NCBI RefSeq assembly: GCF_014696065.1
Contig: NZ_JACJPL010000001.1
Span: 124,001 to 188,000, forward strand
Origin: Leptolyngbya sp. FACHB-261
GTDB taxonomy: Bacteria > Cyanobacteriota > Cyanobacteriia > FACHB-261
DNA length: 64,000 nt
Direction: 5' to 3'
Position numbers and translations under genes: made by a program
The notes under the pieces: generated by a model
What the model was told of the DNA's origin: nothing
Database searches by the model: none
Seen by the model: only the letters and a program-made list of their open reading frames with translations
Part shown: piece after piece, positions 27,201 to 34,854 of the stretch
Layout of the letters: each line of letters starts with the position of its first letter
Position numbering within the stretch: the first letter of the stretch is position 1

Positions 27201-28890
27201 CACGCTGACAGGGCATACGGACCGTGTGTACGACGTGTGCTTCAGCCCCAATGGAGAGTTATTGGCCTCGGCCAGTTGGGACAAAACCATCAAGCTCTGG
27301 AAACTCGATGGCACTTTACTGCAAACACTCAGCGGTCATGGCAGCTATATCAACAGTCTGAGTTTCAGCCCAGACGGTGAGTTGCTAGCCTCGGCTAGTT
27401 GGGACAAAACCATCAAGCTCTGGAAACTGGACGGTAGCTTACTCAACTCCATCAGCGGTCATGCAGATGGAGTTCGCTGTGTCTGCTTTAGCCCAGATGG
27501 TCAAACCCTGGCTTCCGCAAGTGCTGACCGAACGGTGAAACTCTGGAACTTAGATGGTCGCTTGCTACGCACCTTTAATGGGCACACAGACCGAGTCTAC
27601 AGTGTTAGCTTCAGCCCAGATGGCCAAACCCTGGCTTCCGCAAGTCGAGATCGAACGGTGAAGCTCTGGACCTTAAAGGGTGAATTGCTACGTACCCTCG
27701 ATAGCCACGGCGGCGGTGTCAATAGTGTGGGCTTTAGCCCCAACGGTCAAATGATTGCTTCCGCCAGTGCTGATGGGTCAGTGAAGCTTTGGAGTTATGG
27801 CGGTAGCCTGCTGAACAGCTTCAATGGACACGGCGGCTGGGTTACAGACGTTAGCTTCAGTTCTAGCCGCCCAATTCTGGCCTCCGCCTGCGACGATGCC
27901 AGCATCAAGCTCTGGAGCTTAGATGGACCTTTGGTGCAGACCTTCGAAGAACACGAAGACAGCGTTTGGACAGTAGGTTTCAGCCCAGATGGTCAACTGC
28001 TCGCTTCGGCGGGAGCGGAGGGCACCGTTCAGCTATGGGGCACCGAGGGCCAGTTGATCAATACCCTGATAGGACATCACGGCGAAATTGCGGAAGTGAG
28101 CTTTAGCCCAGATGGTCATCAGTTAGCTTCGGCAGGGGCAGACAGCACTATCAAGCTATGGTCTACAGAGGGTCATCTTCTTAGAACATTGACAGACCAT
28201 TATGGTTGGGTACACAGCATCAGCTTTAGCCCGGACGGAGAGCTGTTGGCTTCTGGTGGTGACGATAAAACCATTCGGATCTGGAGCGCTGAGGGAAACC
28301 TGCTCCAGGTTCTTAAAGGTCATCAGAGTTGGGTACACAGCGTCAAGTTCAGCCCAGATGGAGAGTTTTTGGCCTCAGCTAGTGCGGATCGAACCATCAA
28401 GCTGTGGCGACTAGATGGCCAACTGCTGCGGACCCTCAAAGGTCACCAGAGTTGGGTCCATAGTATTAGCTTTAGTCCAGATGGTGAACTCCTCGCTTCG
28501 GCCAGTGCTGATGGCAGCGTGAAGCTTTGGTCGGTGGAGGGGCAGTTGCTGAAAACCTTCAAGGGAAACAGCCAACGAGTTTTAGCGGTCAGTTTCAATC
28601 CCAACGGCAAAACGTTAGCTTCTGCAGGTGTTGACAAAACTGTTCGCTTGTGGACTTTGGAGGGCACTCTACTGAAAACGCTCACCGGCCATAACCATTG
28701 GGTGACTGGGCTGAGTTTTAGTCCTGATGGTGCCCAGATTGCTTCAGCTAGCGCGGACCACAGCATTAAGTTGTGGAATGCAGAGACGCTGGATTTTGGT
28801 GGACTGTTGAGCCGAGGGTGTAGCCATCTACGGGACTATCTGAGGACTCATCCCAAAGTCAGTACTGATGATCGCCAGCTGTGTAATTGA
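24247..28890 (+). CDS. STAND NTPase with TPR and 14 WD40 repeats
   Basis: This is a 1547-residue signalling protein. Residues 1-190 look like a degenerate P-loop domain without Walker A. Residues 200-500 are TPR-like helices. The nSTAND1-type NTPase follows with Walker A GESGVGKSS at 545-553 and Walker B VLIFDQFEEF around D635. Residues 948-1521 are 14 tandem WD40 repeats of exactly 41 residues, which would fold as two seven-bladed propellers. STAND proteins oligomerise when the sensor part binds its ligand, in signalling or in defence. No caspase, nuclease or TIR effector is fused, so the effector, if any, is the upstream ATPase or an unlinked protein. Confidence 0.85.
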   Translation: MAELSRSEAILARNEQSLKTLIRSIRLSQGRFALILVRCNYSNLRQKLMERLHQMCPVAIQEITLSAPTQTLFTTVRSAVGSQQPPAVVVLGLESAIGQDPAPAVLLSTNQVRDEFRRHFQFPLVLWLNDDGLKKLIKCAPDFNSWAAPPIEFLASAEELITGLRNNADQLFTKILTAGSGRFVQDSALEIEAGSRRRFELETALNDLRQWGETLEPELEASLQFVLGRDAYAEARMEEARQSYERSLAFWQHSRYLERQGVLLFYLGLWWLKHADLHRSEQRSAWRAAQKYCQRCVAVFQRAKRPDLVAKFVNGLGEVLQYLGNWNELEALTTQALTLHELYRDWPRLAQDYGFLAEIALVRSAWMEAKLYAEKSLQILAEAEQAEPADSTYSTPEHQAAELAWARQYRQGLYRLLLARAQEQFGQLTEAETNLKIAQAETQHQYNPPLYIRILEMLRSLHFEQGQYFEAFQLRQEQRSIEQQYGFRAFVGAGQLQPNRQKLDPALPGTSLTNQEIAASGRTQDVNRLIERIGRNDFSITVIHGESGVGKSSIVNAGLAPVLRQGAINGRDVRPVVLRSYTDWKGLLGDLLHVEQEPPVQEPSSSRAPTSKATMLLKQLGQNGEQNLLTVLIFDQFEEFFFIRNTPAQRHEFVSFLSACLKIPFVKIIFSLREDYLHYLLEFERNSGLQEIDILSRQNRYPLGNFSPDDARSVIENLAQRAQFYLEPALVDELVWDLAGDLGSVRPIELQIVGAQLQAENIVTLAQYRRLGPKQKLVERSLREIVQACGPRSQFAAQQVLLSLTNANGTRPPKTREQLADELASEADQLDLILEILVGSGLIFLLPEVPTDRYQLVHDYLVPVIRRQGEAGSLTAMVELRKKESETLISSAKALFQANKQLEALLAAVKAAHQVRWLTEMRTNIPSSTLGALQQIVYETQERNRLEDHSSAVWAVSFSPNGQLLASASWDSTLKLWGMDGALICTLTGHTDRVYDVCFSPNGELLASASWDKTIKLWKLDGTLLQTLSGHGSYINSLSFSPDGELLASASWDKTIKLWKLDGSLLNSISGHADGVRCVCFSPDGQTLASASADRTVKLWNLDGRLLRTFNGHTDRVYSVSFSPDGQTLASASRDRTVKLWTLKGELLRTLDSHGGGVNSVGFSPNGQMIASASADGSVKLWSYGGSLLNSFNGHGGWVTDVSFSSSRPILASACDDASIKLWSLDGPLVQTFEEHEDSVWTVGFSPDGQLLASAGAEGTVQLWGTEGQLINTLIGHHGEIAEVSFSPDGHQLASAGADSTIKLWSTEGHLLRTLTDHYGWVHSISFSPDGELLASGGDDKTIRIWSAEGNLLQVLKGHQSWVHSVKFSPDGEFLASASADRTIKLWRLDGQLLRTLKGHQSWVHSISFSPDGELLASASADGSVKLWSVEGQLLKTFKGNSQRVLAVSFNPNGKTLASAGVDKTVRLWTLEGTLLKTLTGHNHWVTGLSFSPDGAQIASASADHSIKLWNAETLDFGGLLSRGCSHLRDYLRTHPKVSTDDRQLCN
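27088..28809 (+). repeat. 14 tandem 123-bp WD40-coding repeats
   Basis: Each unit encodes 41 residues of the form (G)H-x5-V-x-x-V-x-FSPDG-x-x-LASAS-x-D-x-T-x-KLW-x-x-x-G-x-LL-x-T. There is no length variation across 14 copies. Neighbouring copies 2/3 and 4/5 are nearly identical at DNA level over some 45-50 bases, indicating recent duplication or gene conversion. Copy 7 has the most altered core (FSSSRPILASACDD). Confidence 0.95.
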
Positions 28891-29036
28891 TGTCATTGGT
28901 CTTAGTACCACTGGCATTGGTGTCATTACCTGTGCAGTTGAATTACGGACTTGGACAGAATCGATGTTTGTAAAGCTGCTCTGTTGTCAATGTACTGGTC
29001 GCCCCTTAGGGGAAGTGATTAGGATGGATCTGACTC

Positions 29037-29624
29037 ATGCCTGAGAGAAGCCAGCCCATGCCCCCTGAGTCTTTTGTGGCTGTTCAGCCAACCTTTGACC
29101 AGATCGAACAAGAACTGGGAGCAGGCATGGTTCCCCGGATCTTTCGGCTCCTGGAGTCCCAACCGGACTTACTTAACCATCTTTGGGGCCAGTTCCGAAC
29201 GGTGGTGTTGCAAGGACACTTGCCTAGGGTGCTCAAGGAAATGGTGGGTTTGGTTGTGGCGAACGCCACCCATTGTGAATATGTACGGGTTGTCCATCTG
29301 CACAGCCTGACCCTGCAAGGAGTTGACCAGCAGGCACTTCAAGCGGTTAGCCAAGGTAACTACGAAGCCTATGGCATTAGCCGCATGGCTCGGGGTGCGC
29401 TCAACTTCGCCTCAACCGCCGTGGCCACTCGTGCTGCCTACGCCAACCCAACCGAGGGAAACTCAGGGCCAAGCTGGGAGCAGTTGCGTACCTCAACAGC
29501 TCAGGCTTTGGCTAGTATTGGCTTAGAGGCCGAGGAGCAGCTTGAACTCGTGGCCACCGTGGCCCTGTTTGAGCAAATTTGTACAGTTGCCAATCTCTTG
29601 TCACTAGATCCTAGTCAGCCCTGA
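29037..29624 (+). CDS. AhpD/carboxymuconolactone decarboxylase-like protein
   Basis: The 195-residue helical protein contains the AhpD-type core: LPRVLKEMVGLVVANATHCEYVRVVHLHSL. AhpD peroxidases use C-x-x-C plus His. Here only the first Cys (C80) remains, the second position is Val83, and His87 is kept. It is therefore probably not a classical disulfide reductase and may bind or decarboxylate a different substrate. GGA-type ribosome signal precedes the ATG at 29037. It stands between the STAND gene and the sensor kinase, on the same strand. Confidence 0.7.
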   Translation: MPERSQPMPPESFVAVQPTFDQIEQELGAGMVPRIFRLLESQPDLLNHLWGQFRTVVLQGHLPRVLKEMVGLVVANATHCEYVRVVHLHSLTLQGVDQQALQAVSQGNYEAYGISRMARGALNFASTAVATRAAYANPTEGNSGPSWEQLRTSTAQALASIGLEAEEQLELVATVALFEQICTVANLLSLDPSQP

Positions 29625-29693
29625 GGGGAAAACCTGCTTTCCAGCAGTTGTGAGTAGGACACTCTTCCAAAGCCAGCTCGAGCCTAGACCTCT

Positions 29694-31658
29694 GTGGATC
29701 CGTCGCCTAATGCTTCTATAACCGGGGAATCGCTCTGGTTGCTTGCAGAGTTAGCAGGCGAATTCAGTACGGCAGTTGATCTTGAGGGCTTGCAACAAAT
29801 CCTTAGCCGTAAATTGCGCTGGCTCTTCGATTTCGACCGTTGCACATTAGCGATTCGAGTTGAGCCAGACGATGATCGCTATTGGTTGGTGGATGTTACT
29901 GGGCCAGAACAATTCAAGCAAAAACCGGCACAAAGATTGCTGATGGACGCTGGTTGGCCAGGCCAGGTTTTTCGAGAAGCAAAGCCTTATTTCGTAACTG
30001 ATGTAAAAAACCTGCCACTAGAGCAAACCCCAATAGCAACAACTGACAACGGTATCTGTGATGATGCCCGTTCGCTCATGTTGCTGCCGCTCTGCTTTGG
30101 CAATCAAATAATTGGCAGCTTAAACTTTAGCTCTAAAACGGCTCATGCCTATTCGATAATTTGGCGCAATCTTGCCAGTTTACTAGTCGCTCAGCTTGCA
30201 GGCCAGTTGGGCTCTATTTTGGCCCATGAACGGACTAGCACAGCGCTCTATGCCTTGCAACAGTTTCAGCTTCAGGTACAACAACAGACAGAGCGAGAAC
30301 GCTTGTTGGGAGGGATTGCTCTGCGCATTCGGCAATCCTTGGAGCTTAGCGAAATCCTCAAAGCGATTGTGCGTGAAGTCCGCCAGTTTCTCAATACTGA
30401 CCGGGTAGTCATTTACCAGTTCAACCAAGATTGGGAAGGACAAGTCATTGTTGAGGAAGTCATGAGCCCTTGGCCTTCAACCCTTGGTGATACTGGTCAA
30501 GACAATTGCTTCAGCCAAGAGTACGCCCATCTATACGCTAGTGGACGCGTGCGTGCCATCTCTGATATTGATGCGGCTGGCTTAGATACCTGCCATGTGA
30601 AGTTTTTGCGTAGCCTGAAGGTCCGGGCTAACTTAATTGTGCCAATCTTGATCGGCTCTCGCCTCTGGGGCCTCTTGGTCGCTCATGAGTGCAGTGCTGC
30701 TCGGCTTTGGCAGGACTCAGAAATTGACTTGCTACAACGTTTGGCCGATCACATTGGCATTGCCATTAGTCAGGCTGAACTTCATGCGCAAATTCAAGCT
30801 TCAGCAGCACAATTCCAGGGTCAGGCAGAAAGATTGCGAGCGACACTAGAGGAGTTGCAGGCAGCTCAGACGCAGCTTATCCAGAGCGAAAAAATGTCAA
30901 GTCTGGGACAGATGGTAGCGGGGGTAGCCCATGAAATCAACAATCCGATTAACTTCATCCATGCCAATTTGCCCCACGCGCAGGAGTACGTTGAGATCCT
31001 AGAGCAAGTTATTGCTACCTATGCTGCTCGCAGTCCGGAGCCGCCAGCAGAAATCGTTCGATTAAATAACGAGTTTGAGCTAGATTACATTCGCCAAGAC
31101 TTTCCCAAACTGCTGAAATCAATGCGGGAAGGAACAGAACGAGTGCGGGATATTGTGCGCACCTTACGCAACTTCTCCCGTCTGGATCAGGCTCAGCGTA
31201 AATCAGTCGATCTGCATGAAGGTTTAGAGAGTAGTCTGCTGCTGCTGCAATACCGCTTCAAACCGAGCGTTAAATTGACGCGCCGTTACAGCGCTTTGCC
31301 ACTGGTCGAATGCTACGCCGGTCAGATCAACCAGGTCTTTATGAACTTGTTGAGCAATGCCCTTGATGCAAGTGTTGATGCAGGTGCTGATTCGGTCGAG
31401 CTAACCGTTACAACCCTATGGAGCGAGCCGGATTGGGTTAGCATTGCCATTCGCGATAATGGTCCTGGTATTCCAGCTGCCATTCGCGATCGCATTTTCG
31501 ATCCCTTTTTCACCACGAAGGAAGTCGGCAAGGGCACCGGGCTTGGCCTATCAATCTGTTACAAAATTGTTGTCGAGGAACACAAAGGAAGAATCGAGTG
31601 CTTCAGTGAGCCGGGAAAGGGCACTGAATTCCGCATTCATTTGCCATTGCGCGCTTGA
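29694..31658 (+). CDS. GAF-GAF histidine kinase, predicted DXCF cyanobacteriochrome
   Basis: The 654-residue soluble sensor kinase starts at GTG 29694. GAF1 spans about 20-175 and GAF2 about 215-365, followed by a coiled coil, HisKA with H413 ([11 protein letters not shown]) and an HATPase domain ([23 protein letters not shown]). GAF2 has the bilin-attachment pair C300-H301 in [21 protein letters not shown], and an upstream D270-N-C272-F. The 28-residue gap between the cysteines equals that of TePixJ (Cys494/Cys522). It should therefore bind a bilin and sense blue to green light. No cognate response regulator is adjacent. GAF1 lacks the Cys-His pair. Confidence 0.85.
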   Translation: MDPSPNASITGESLWLLAELAGEFSTAVDLEGLQQILSRKLRWLFDFDRCTLAIRVEPDDDRYWLVDVTGPEQFKQKPAQRLLMDAGWPGQVFREAKPYFVTDVKNLPLEQTPIATTDNGICDDARSLMLLPLCFGNQIIGSLNFSSKTAHAYSIIWRNLASLLVAQLAGQLGSILAHERTSTALYALQQFQLQVQQQTERERLLGGIALRIRQSLELSEILKAIVREVRQFLNTDRVVIYQFNQDWEGQVIVEEVMSPWPSTLGDTGQDNCFSQEYAHLYASGRVRAISDIDAAGLDTCHVKFLRSLKVRANLIVPILIGSRLWGLLVAHECSAARLWQDSEIDLLQRLADHIGIAISQAELHAQIQASAAQFQGQAERLRATLEELQAAQTQLIQSEKMSSLGQMVAGVAHEINNPINFIHANLPHAQEYVEILEQVIATYAARSPEPPAEIVRLNNEFELDYIRQDFPKLLKSMREGTERVRDIVRTLRNFSRLDQAQRKSVDLHEGLESSLLLLQYRFKPSVKLTRRYSALPLVECYAGQINQVFMNLLSNALDASVDAGADSVELTVTTLWSEPDWVSIAIRDNGPGIPAAIRDRIFDPFFTTKEVGKGTGLGLSICYKIVVEEHKGRIECFSEPGKGTEFRIHLPLRA

Positions 31659-31713
31659 GTGTCGCTTCTAACAAGTCTCTTTCTAACAAGCTCCTATTGA
31701 AGCTCAGCGAAAG

Positions 31714-32481
31714 CTAAACTGGTGCATGCTCAAGCTGGCAGTAGGGCAAGCTGTAGCTTAGGGGTAGCTCTAAAGCATGTTGATCTAAAAATTCTGAGTT
31801 GCTGAGCACTTGCTCGGTTGGACCGTCAAAAACAATCTGACCATGGCTTAAAACAACAGTGCGTTCGCACAGCTCAAGTGCTAGATCAAGATCGTGAGTT
31901 GCAATAAGTTTGGTCTGGGGCAAGGTTTCAACTAGCTGAATTAAGCGGCGACGAGAGCGGGGGTCCAATTGTGCGGAGGGTTCATCAAAGACCAGAACCT
32001 GAGGCTGCATGGCCAGTACCCCAGCAATTGCCACTCGTTTTTTCTCACCGCCCGATAAATTGTTGGCATTGCGTTGGGCATAATCACTGGGGCTAAGGCC
32101 GACATCGACCAGAGCATGGGTGACGCGATGTTCTAATTCATTGCCCCTCAAGCCCTGATTCATAGGACCAAAAGCAACGTCATCCCAAACGGTTGGCATG
32201 AACAATTGGTCGTCTGGATTCTGAAATACTAAACCAACAAAATTGCGGATGTGTTGCAGATTTTGAGGTTCGATTGGCCATTCACCAACGACTACAGAAC
32301 CGAACTGGGGGGTCAAAATGCCGTTGAAATGTAACAGCAACGTCGATTTACCAGAGCCATTGGCACCCACTAGGGCAATCGTTTCACCAGCCCGAACCTC
32401 TAAATCTACACCTCGCAAGGCTTGAGTACCGTCCGTGTAAATGTAACTTAGCTGCTGAATTGAAATCGGATTGTGATGCAT
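31714..32481 (-). CDS. cbiO: Nickel/cobalt ECF transporter ATPase CbiO/NikO
   Basis: This is the ATPase of an energy-coupling-factor importer for Ni2+ or Co2+. The 255 residues carry Walker A GANGSGKST at 39-47, a Q-loop GLVFQNPDDQLF, signature LSGGEKKRVAIAGVLA and Walker B VLVFDEPSAQLD. The QNPDDQ motif is typical of ECF A-components. It is the last gene of the cbiM-N-Q-O operon, 23 bp after cbiQ. Confidence 0.93.
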   Translation of the reverse strand: MHHNPISIQQLSYIYTDGTQALRGVDLEVRAGETIALVGANGSGKSTLLLHFNGILTPQFGSVVVGEWPIEPQNLQHIRNFVGLVFQNPDDQLFMPTVWDDVAFGPMNQGLRGNELEHRVTHALVDVGLSPSDYAQRNANNLSGGEKKRVAIAGVLAMQPQVLVFDEPSAQLDPRSRRRLIQLVETLPQTKLIATHDLDLALELCERTVVLSHGQIVFDGPTEQVLSNSEFLDQHALELPLSYSLPYCQLEHAPV

Positions 32482-32504
32482 GAACGGAATAATTACAGAG
32501 ATCG

Positions 32505-33281
32505 CTAGAGCAGATAAACACTCTGTCCCAGCAGAGTCAGGACAGCTACCAGGGTTAGCGCTAGAACATCACGCCGTCCACCTTTAGGCAGCTCACGTAT
32601 TGGCGGTAGCCCCTGATATCCCCGCGACTTCATCGCCTGATAAACCCGTTCTCCTCGCTGAAAAGAGCGGATAAACAGAATTCCGATCATGTTGCCAAGC
32701 ACTTGGCGTTGCCAGCGACCGTTGCCGGAAAAATTGCGAGAAGTTGCAGCCCGTCGCATGCAACTGACCTCCTCAAGAATGACCGCAATATAGCGGTACA
32801 TAGACTCGAGAATTGCCACCAATAACTTCGGTGTGCGAAGGGAAACTAGGGCATGCAGCAAGGCTGGGACTGAGGTGGTGAGAATCAGCAAGTTGAGCGT
32901 CAGCAGGGACAGCAAGGCCTTGAGCGTCACACTCCCCAGTACCTCCAGCCCCTCGGTCGTAATTTGCAGCCAGCCCCACTGCCAGATCACATCACCACCC
33001 TCTCTAAACAGAGTGCTGAGCAGCAAAACGCTGACGAACACAGACTCCATCGCTACCCGCCGCAGCAAGACAGGTAAGGTAATCCGGCTGGACAGAATCA
33101 TTCCTATTAGGCCCAAACCATAAATTGCCCAAGTCCACCACCGCCCATTGGGCGTGAGGGCGATGGCAAAGACCATCAATAAGGCACATAACAACCGGGT
33201 GCGGGGCGCGAGTGATTGCCAGGGGGCTCGCTGATGACTATCTACGTCAAGACGAAACGCGCCGATATGTAGAAGCAGCAT
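32505..33281 (-). CDS. cbiQ: ECF transporter transmembrane T-component CbiQ
   Basis: The 258-residue membrane protein has about five helices. The two coupling motifs that contact CbiO are visible in SMYRYIAVILEEVSCMRRAATSRN and RSFQRGERVYQAMKSRGYQG (near residue 210), including the A-x-x-x-RG signature of T-components. It follows the cbiN-like gene by 25 bp. Confidence 0.9.
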   Translation of the reverse strand: MLLLHIGAFRLDVDSHQRAPWQSLAPRTRLLCALLMVFAIALTPNGRWWTWAIYGLGLIGMILSSRITLPVLLRRVAMESVFVSVLLLSTLFREGGDVIWQWGWLQITTEGLEVLGSVTLKALLSLLTLNLLILTTSVPALLHALVSLRTPKLLVAILESMYRYIAVILEEVSCMRRAATSRNFSGNGRWQRQVLGNMIGILFIRSFQRGERVYQAMKSRGYQGLPPIRELPKGGRRDVLALTLVAVLTLLGQSVYLL

Positions 33282-33306
33282 CAGATCGAATCGCCACCTA
33301 AGCTAC

Positions 33307-33645
33307 TCATGGCAAATCGCTAGAAGAGTCAGACTTACGCGCGACTAGCTTGCCCAATCCCCAGGCCAAGCCGAAGGTCAACAGAGTACCCACAAAGCCA
33401 GCTAGGGGAGTTGCCACACTTTCAGGCACGCCCTTAACGGCATAACCGTCAAAGATGCTAGCGAAGGGAAGCTTCTGAGCCGGGGGTTCAGCAGCCTCAC
33501 GCTGATCAAAACCTAGATCTCCAGCGACACGGTTGAGACCATCTGGATCAGAGCTGGCAAACGGGGAGAGAAAAAGGGCAATCAGCAAAGCGGTGCCCAA
33601 ACCAGCCAAAACAAAATTACGGTTTCTCTGAGAGTTGTTGTCCAT
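33307..33645 (-). CDS. cbiN: CbiN/PDGLE-domain subunit of the metal transporter
   Basis: The 112-residue protein has a hydrophobic helix at the N-terminus (about 11-28) and another near 82-103, with an intervening loop that opens with the SSDPDGLNRVAGDLGF segment. This is the PDGLE domain found with CbiM/NikM transporters, where it plays the role of CbiN. Gene order supports the assignment. It is 37 bp downstream of cbiM. Confidence 0.85.
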   Translation of the reverse strand: MDNNSQRNRNFVLAGLGTALLIALFLSPFASSDPDGLNRVAGDLGFDQREAAEPPAQKLPFASIFDGYAVKGVPESVATPLAGFVGTLLTFGLAWGLGKLVARKSDSSSDLP

Positions 33646-33682
33646 AGGGTCTCAATGGCAGGATGAAACATTGGCAAAAGGC

Positions 33683-34447
33683 TTAGCGGGCAACAGGCGG
33701 ACGAGAGAATGGTGCCAGGGATTTACGCGGTGGATCAAAAATCAAATCAGGCCGGGAACGCCAGACGAAACTGAGTGCCACTACTGTAATCAGCGCCTCG
33801 CCTATACCGATTAGTACATGCCAAAAGGTCATCGCGCTTAGAGCCACCACCAACGGAACTGTTCCTGACACCGCTAGTTGAAATGCGACAATAACTGCGC
33901 CAACGACAACACTAACCCAGGCAGCCACTGCCGCACCGATTTGTGCGCTGCGCAGATTATCACGTCCTAAAACATAGCGAATGCTCTTGTAGATGTAGTA
34001 ACCCCCAAAGGTACCAACCAACCCCATGACGAAAATGTTTGCCCCTAAAACAGTGAGGCCCCCATCTTGGAAAAAGATACTCTGAACGATGAATACAGCA
34101 GTTACAGCCAAGGAACCGGCCCACGGCCCCAAAAAGGCCCCCGCCAGGGTGCCACCAACCAGATGACCGGAGGTGCCACCGGGAATCGGAAAGTTGATCA
34201 TCTGAGCCGCAAAAATGAAGGCTGCACAGACTCCTATTAGGGGAACTGTACGCTCCTGAAGTTCTGTCTGTACCCGATTAAGGGCCAATGCCAGAAACCC
34301 AATGGTCACGACCCAAAACACCAGGCTGACTGGCAAACTCAGGAAGCCATCTGGGATGTGCAATGCCAATCGGGGCTGGATGCTCCAGGCTAAATAGTTG
34401 GAAAACATAGGGCTGGATAGAGGGCCAGATAAAACTGCTGAGATCAC
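33683..34447 (-). CDS. cbiM: Nickel/cobalt-binding substrate subunit CbiM
   Basis: CbiM is the substrate-specific membrane subunit. Its signature HIPDGFLS normally follows the initiator Met; here it is preceded by 29 residues with a hydrophobic stretch ending QPRLA. If that is a cleaved signal, the mature protein would begin L-H30, keeping His at position 2, as needed for the N-terminal metal site. The remaining 225 residues give about six to seven helices with INFPIPGGTSGHLVGGTL. No cobalamin riboswitch was found upstream, so nickel or cobalt cannot be decided. Confidence 0.9.
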   Translation of the reverse strand: MISAVLSGPLSSPMFSNYLAWSIQPRLALHIPDGFLSLPVSLVFWVVTIGFLALALNRVQTELQERTVPLIGVCAAFIFAAQMINFPIPGGTSGHLVGGTLAGAFLGPWAGSLAVTAVFIVQSIFFQDGGLTVLGANIFVMGLVGTFGGYYIYKSIRYVLGRDNLRSAQIGAAVAAWVSVVVGAVIVAFQLAVSGTVPLVVALSAMTFWHVLIGIGEALITVVALSFVWRSRPDLIFDPPRKSLAPFSRPPVAR

Positions 34448-34854
34448 AAGTGGACACCCCTGTTACTAGGTGCTAGTCGGTATGAACCGTTCGAAGTTCT
34501 GATTTCAAAACCTCATCTCAAGCATGATTGCTGACATTTTTTGAAAAACAGAAAACTTCAGACTTTTATCCAAATGTCTTGTGCCTTTGTGACTAGCAAA
34601 ACTATCATCAGGCTGAATTTATCGAGGTAGCTCAGGAGCATTGTTACCACGAATATTTCAGTTCTGAAATCCCCCCTAGGGGCACCGAACCCGCTACGTT
34701 CTCTCGCGTTTGCACCTAGATCTTGGCGTTTTATTGGCGATCTACAGTTGTTGATTGCCCTGCTCAGGTTGCCGCTAGCCAGATAAACTGACGAGAGAAA
34801 CCTTGATAGGCCCTGCTGTGGGGCAAGAACTAGGAGCGACCGGGAGAGAGCACC
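34448..34854. other. Divergent promoter region between cbiM and proS
   Basis: These 407 bp hold no gene. I looked for a B12-box and other metal-riboswitch motifs on the minus strand and saw none. A run of six T then GAAAAACAG near 34537-34550 is the only notable texture. Both flanking genes must be driven from here. Confidence 0.45.

Noticed and set aside
27088-28809. Regular repeats that could look like a CRISPR array
   Set aside because: The 123-bp units are in frame, coding and uninterrupted WD40 repeats without constant repeat-spacer structure.
34448-34600. Cobalamin or nickel riboswitch upstream of cbiM
   Set aside because: No B12-box or characteristic metal-riboswitch motif was found on the minus strand.
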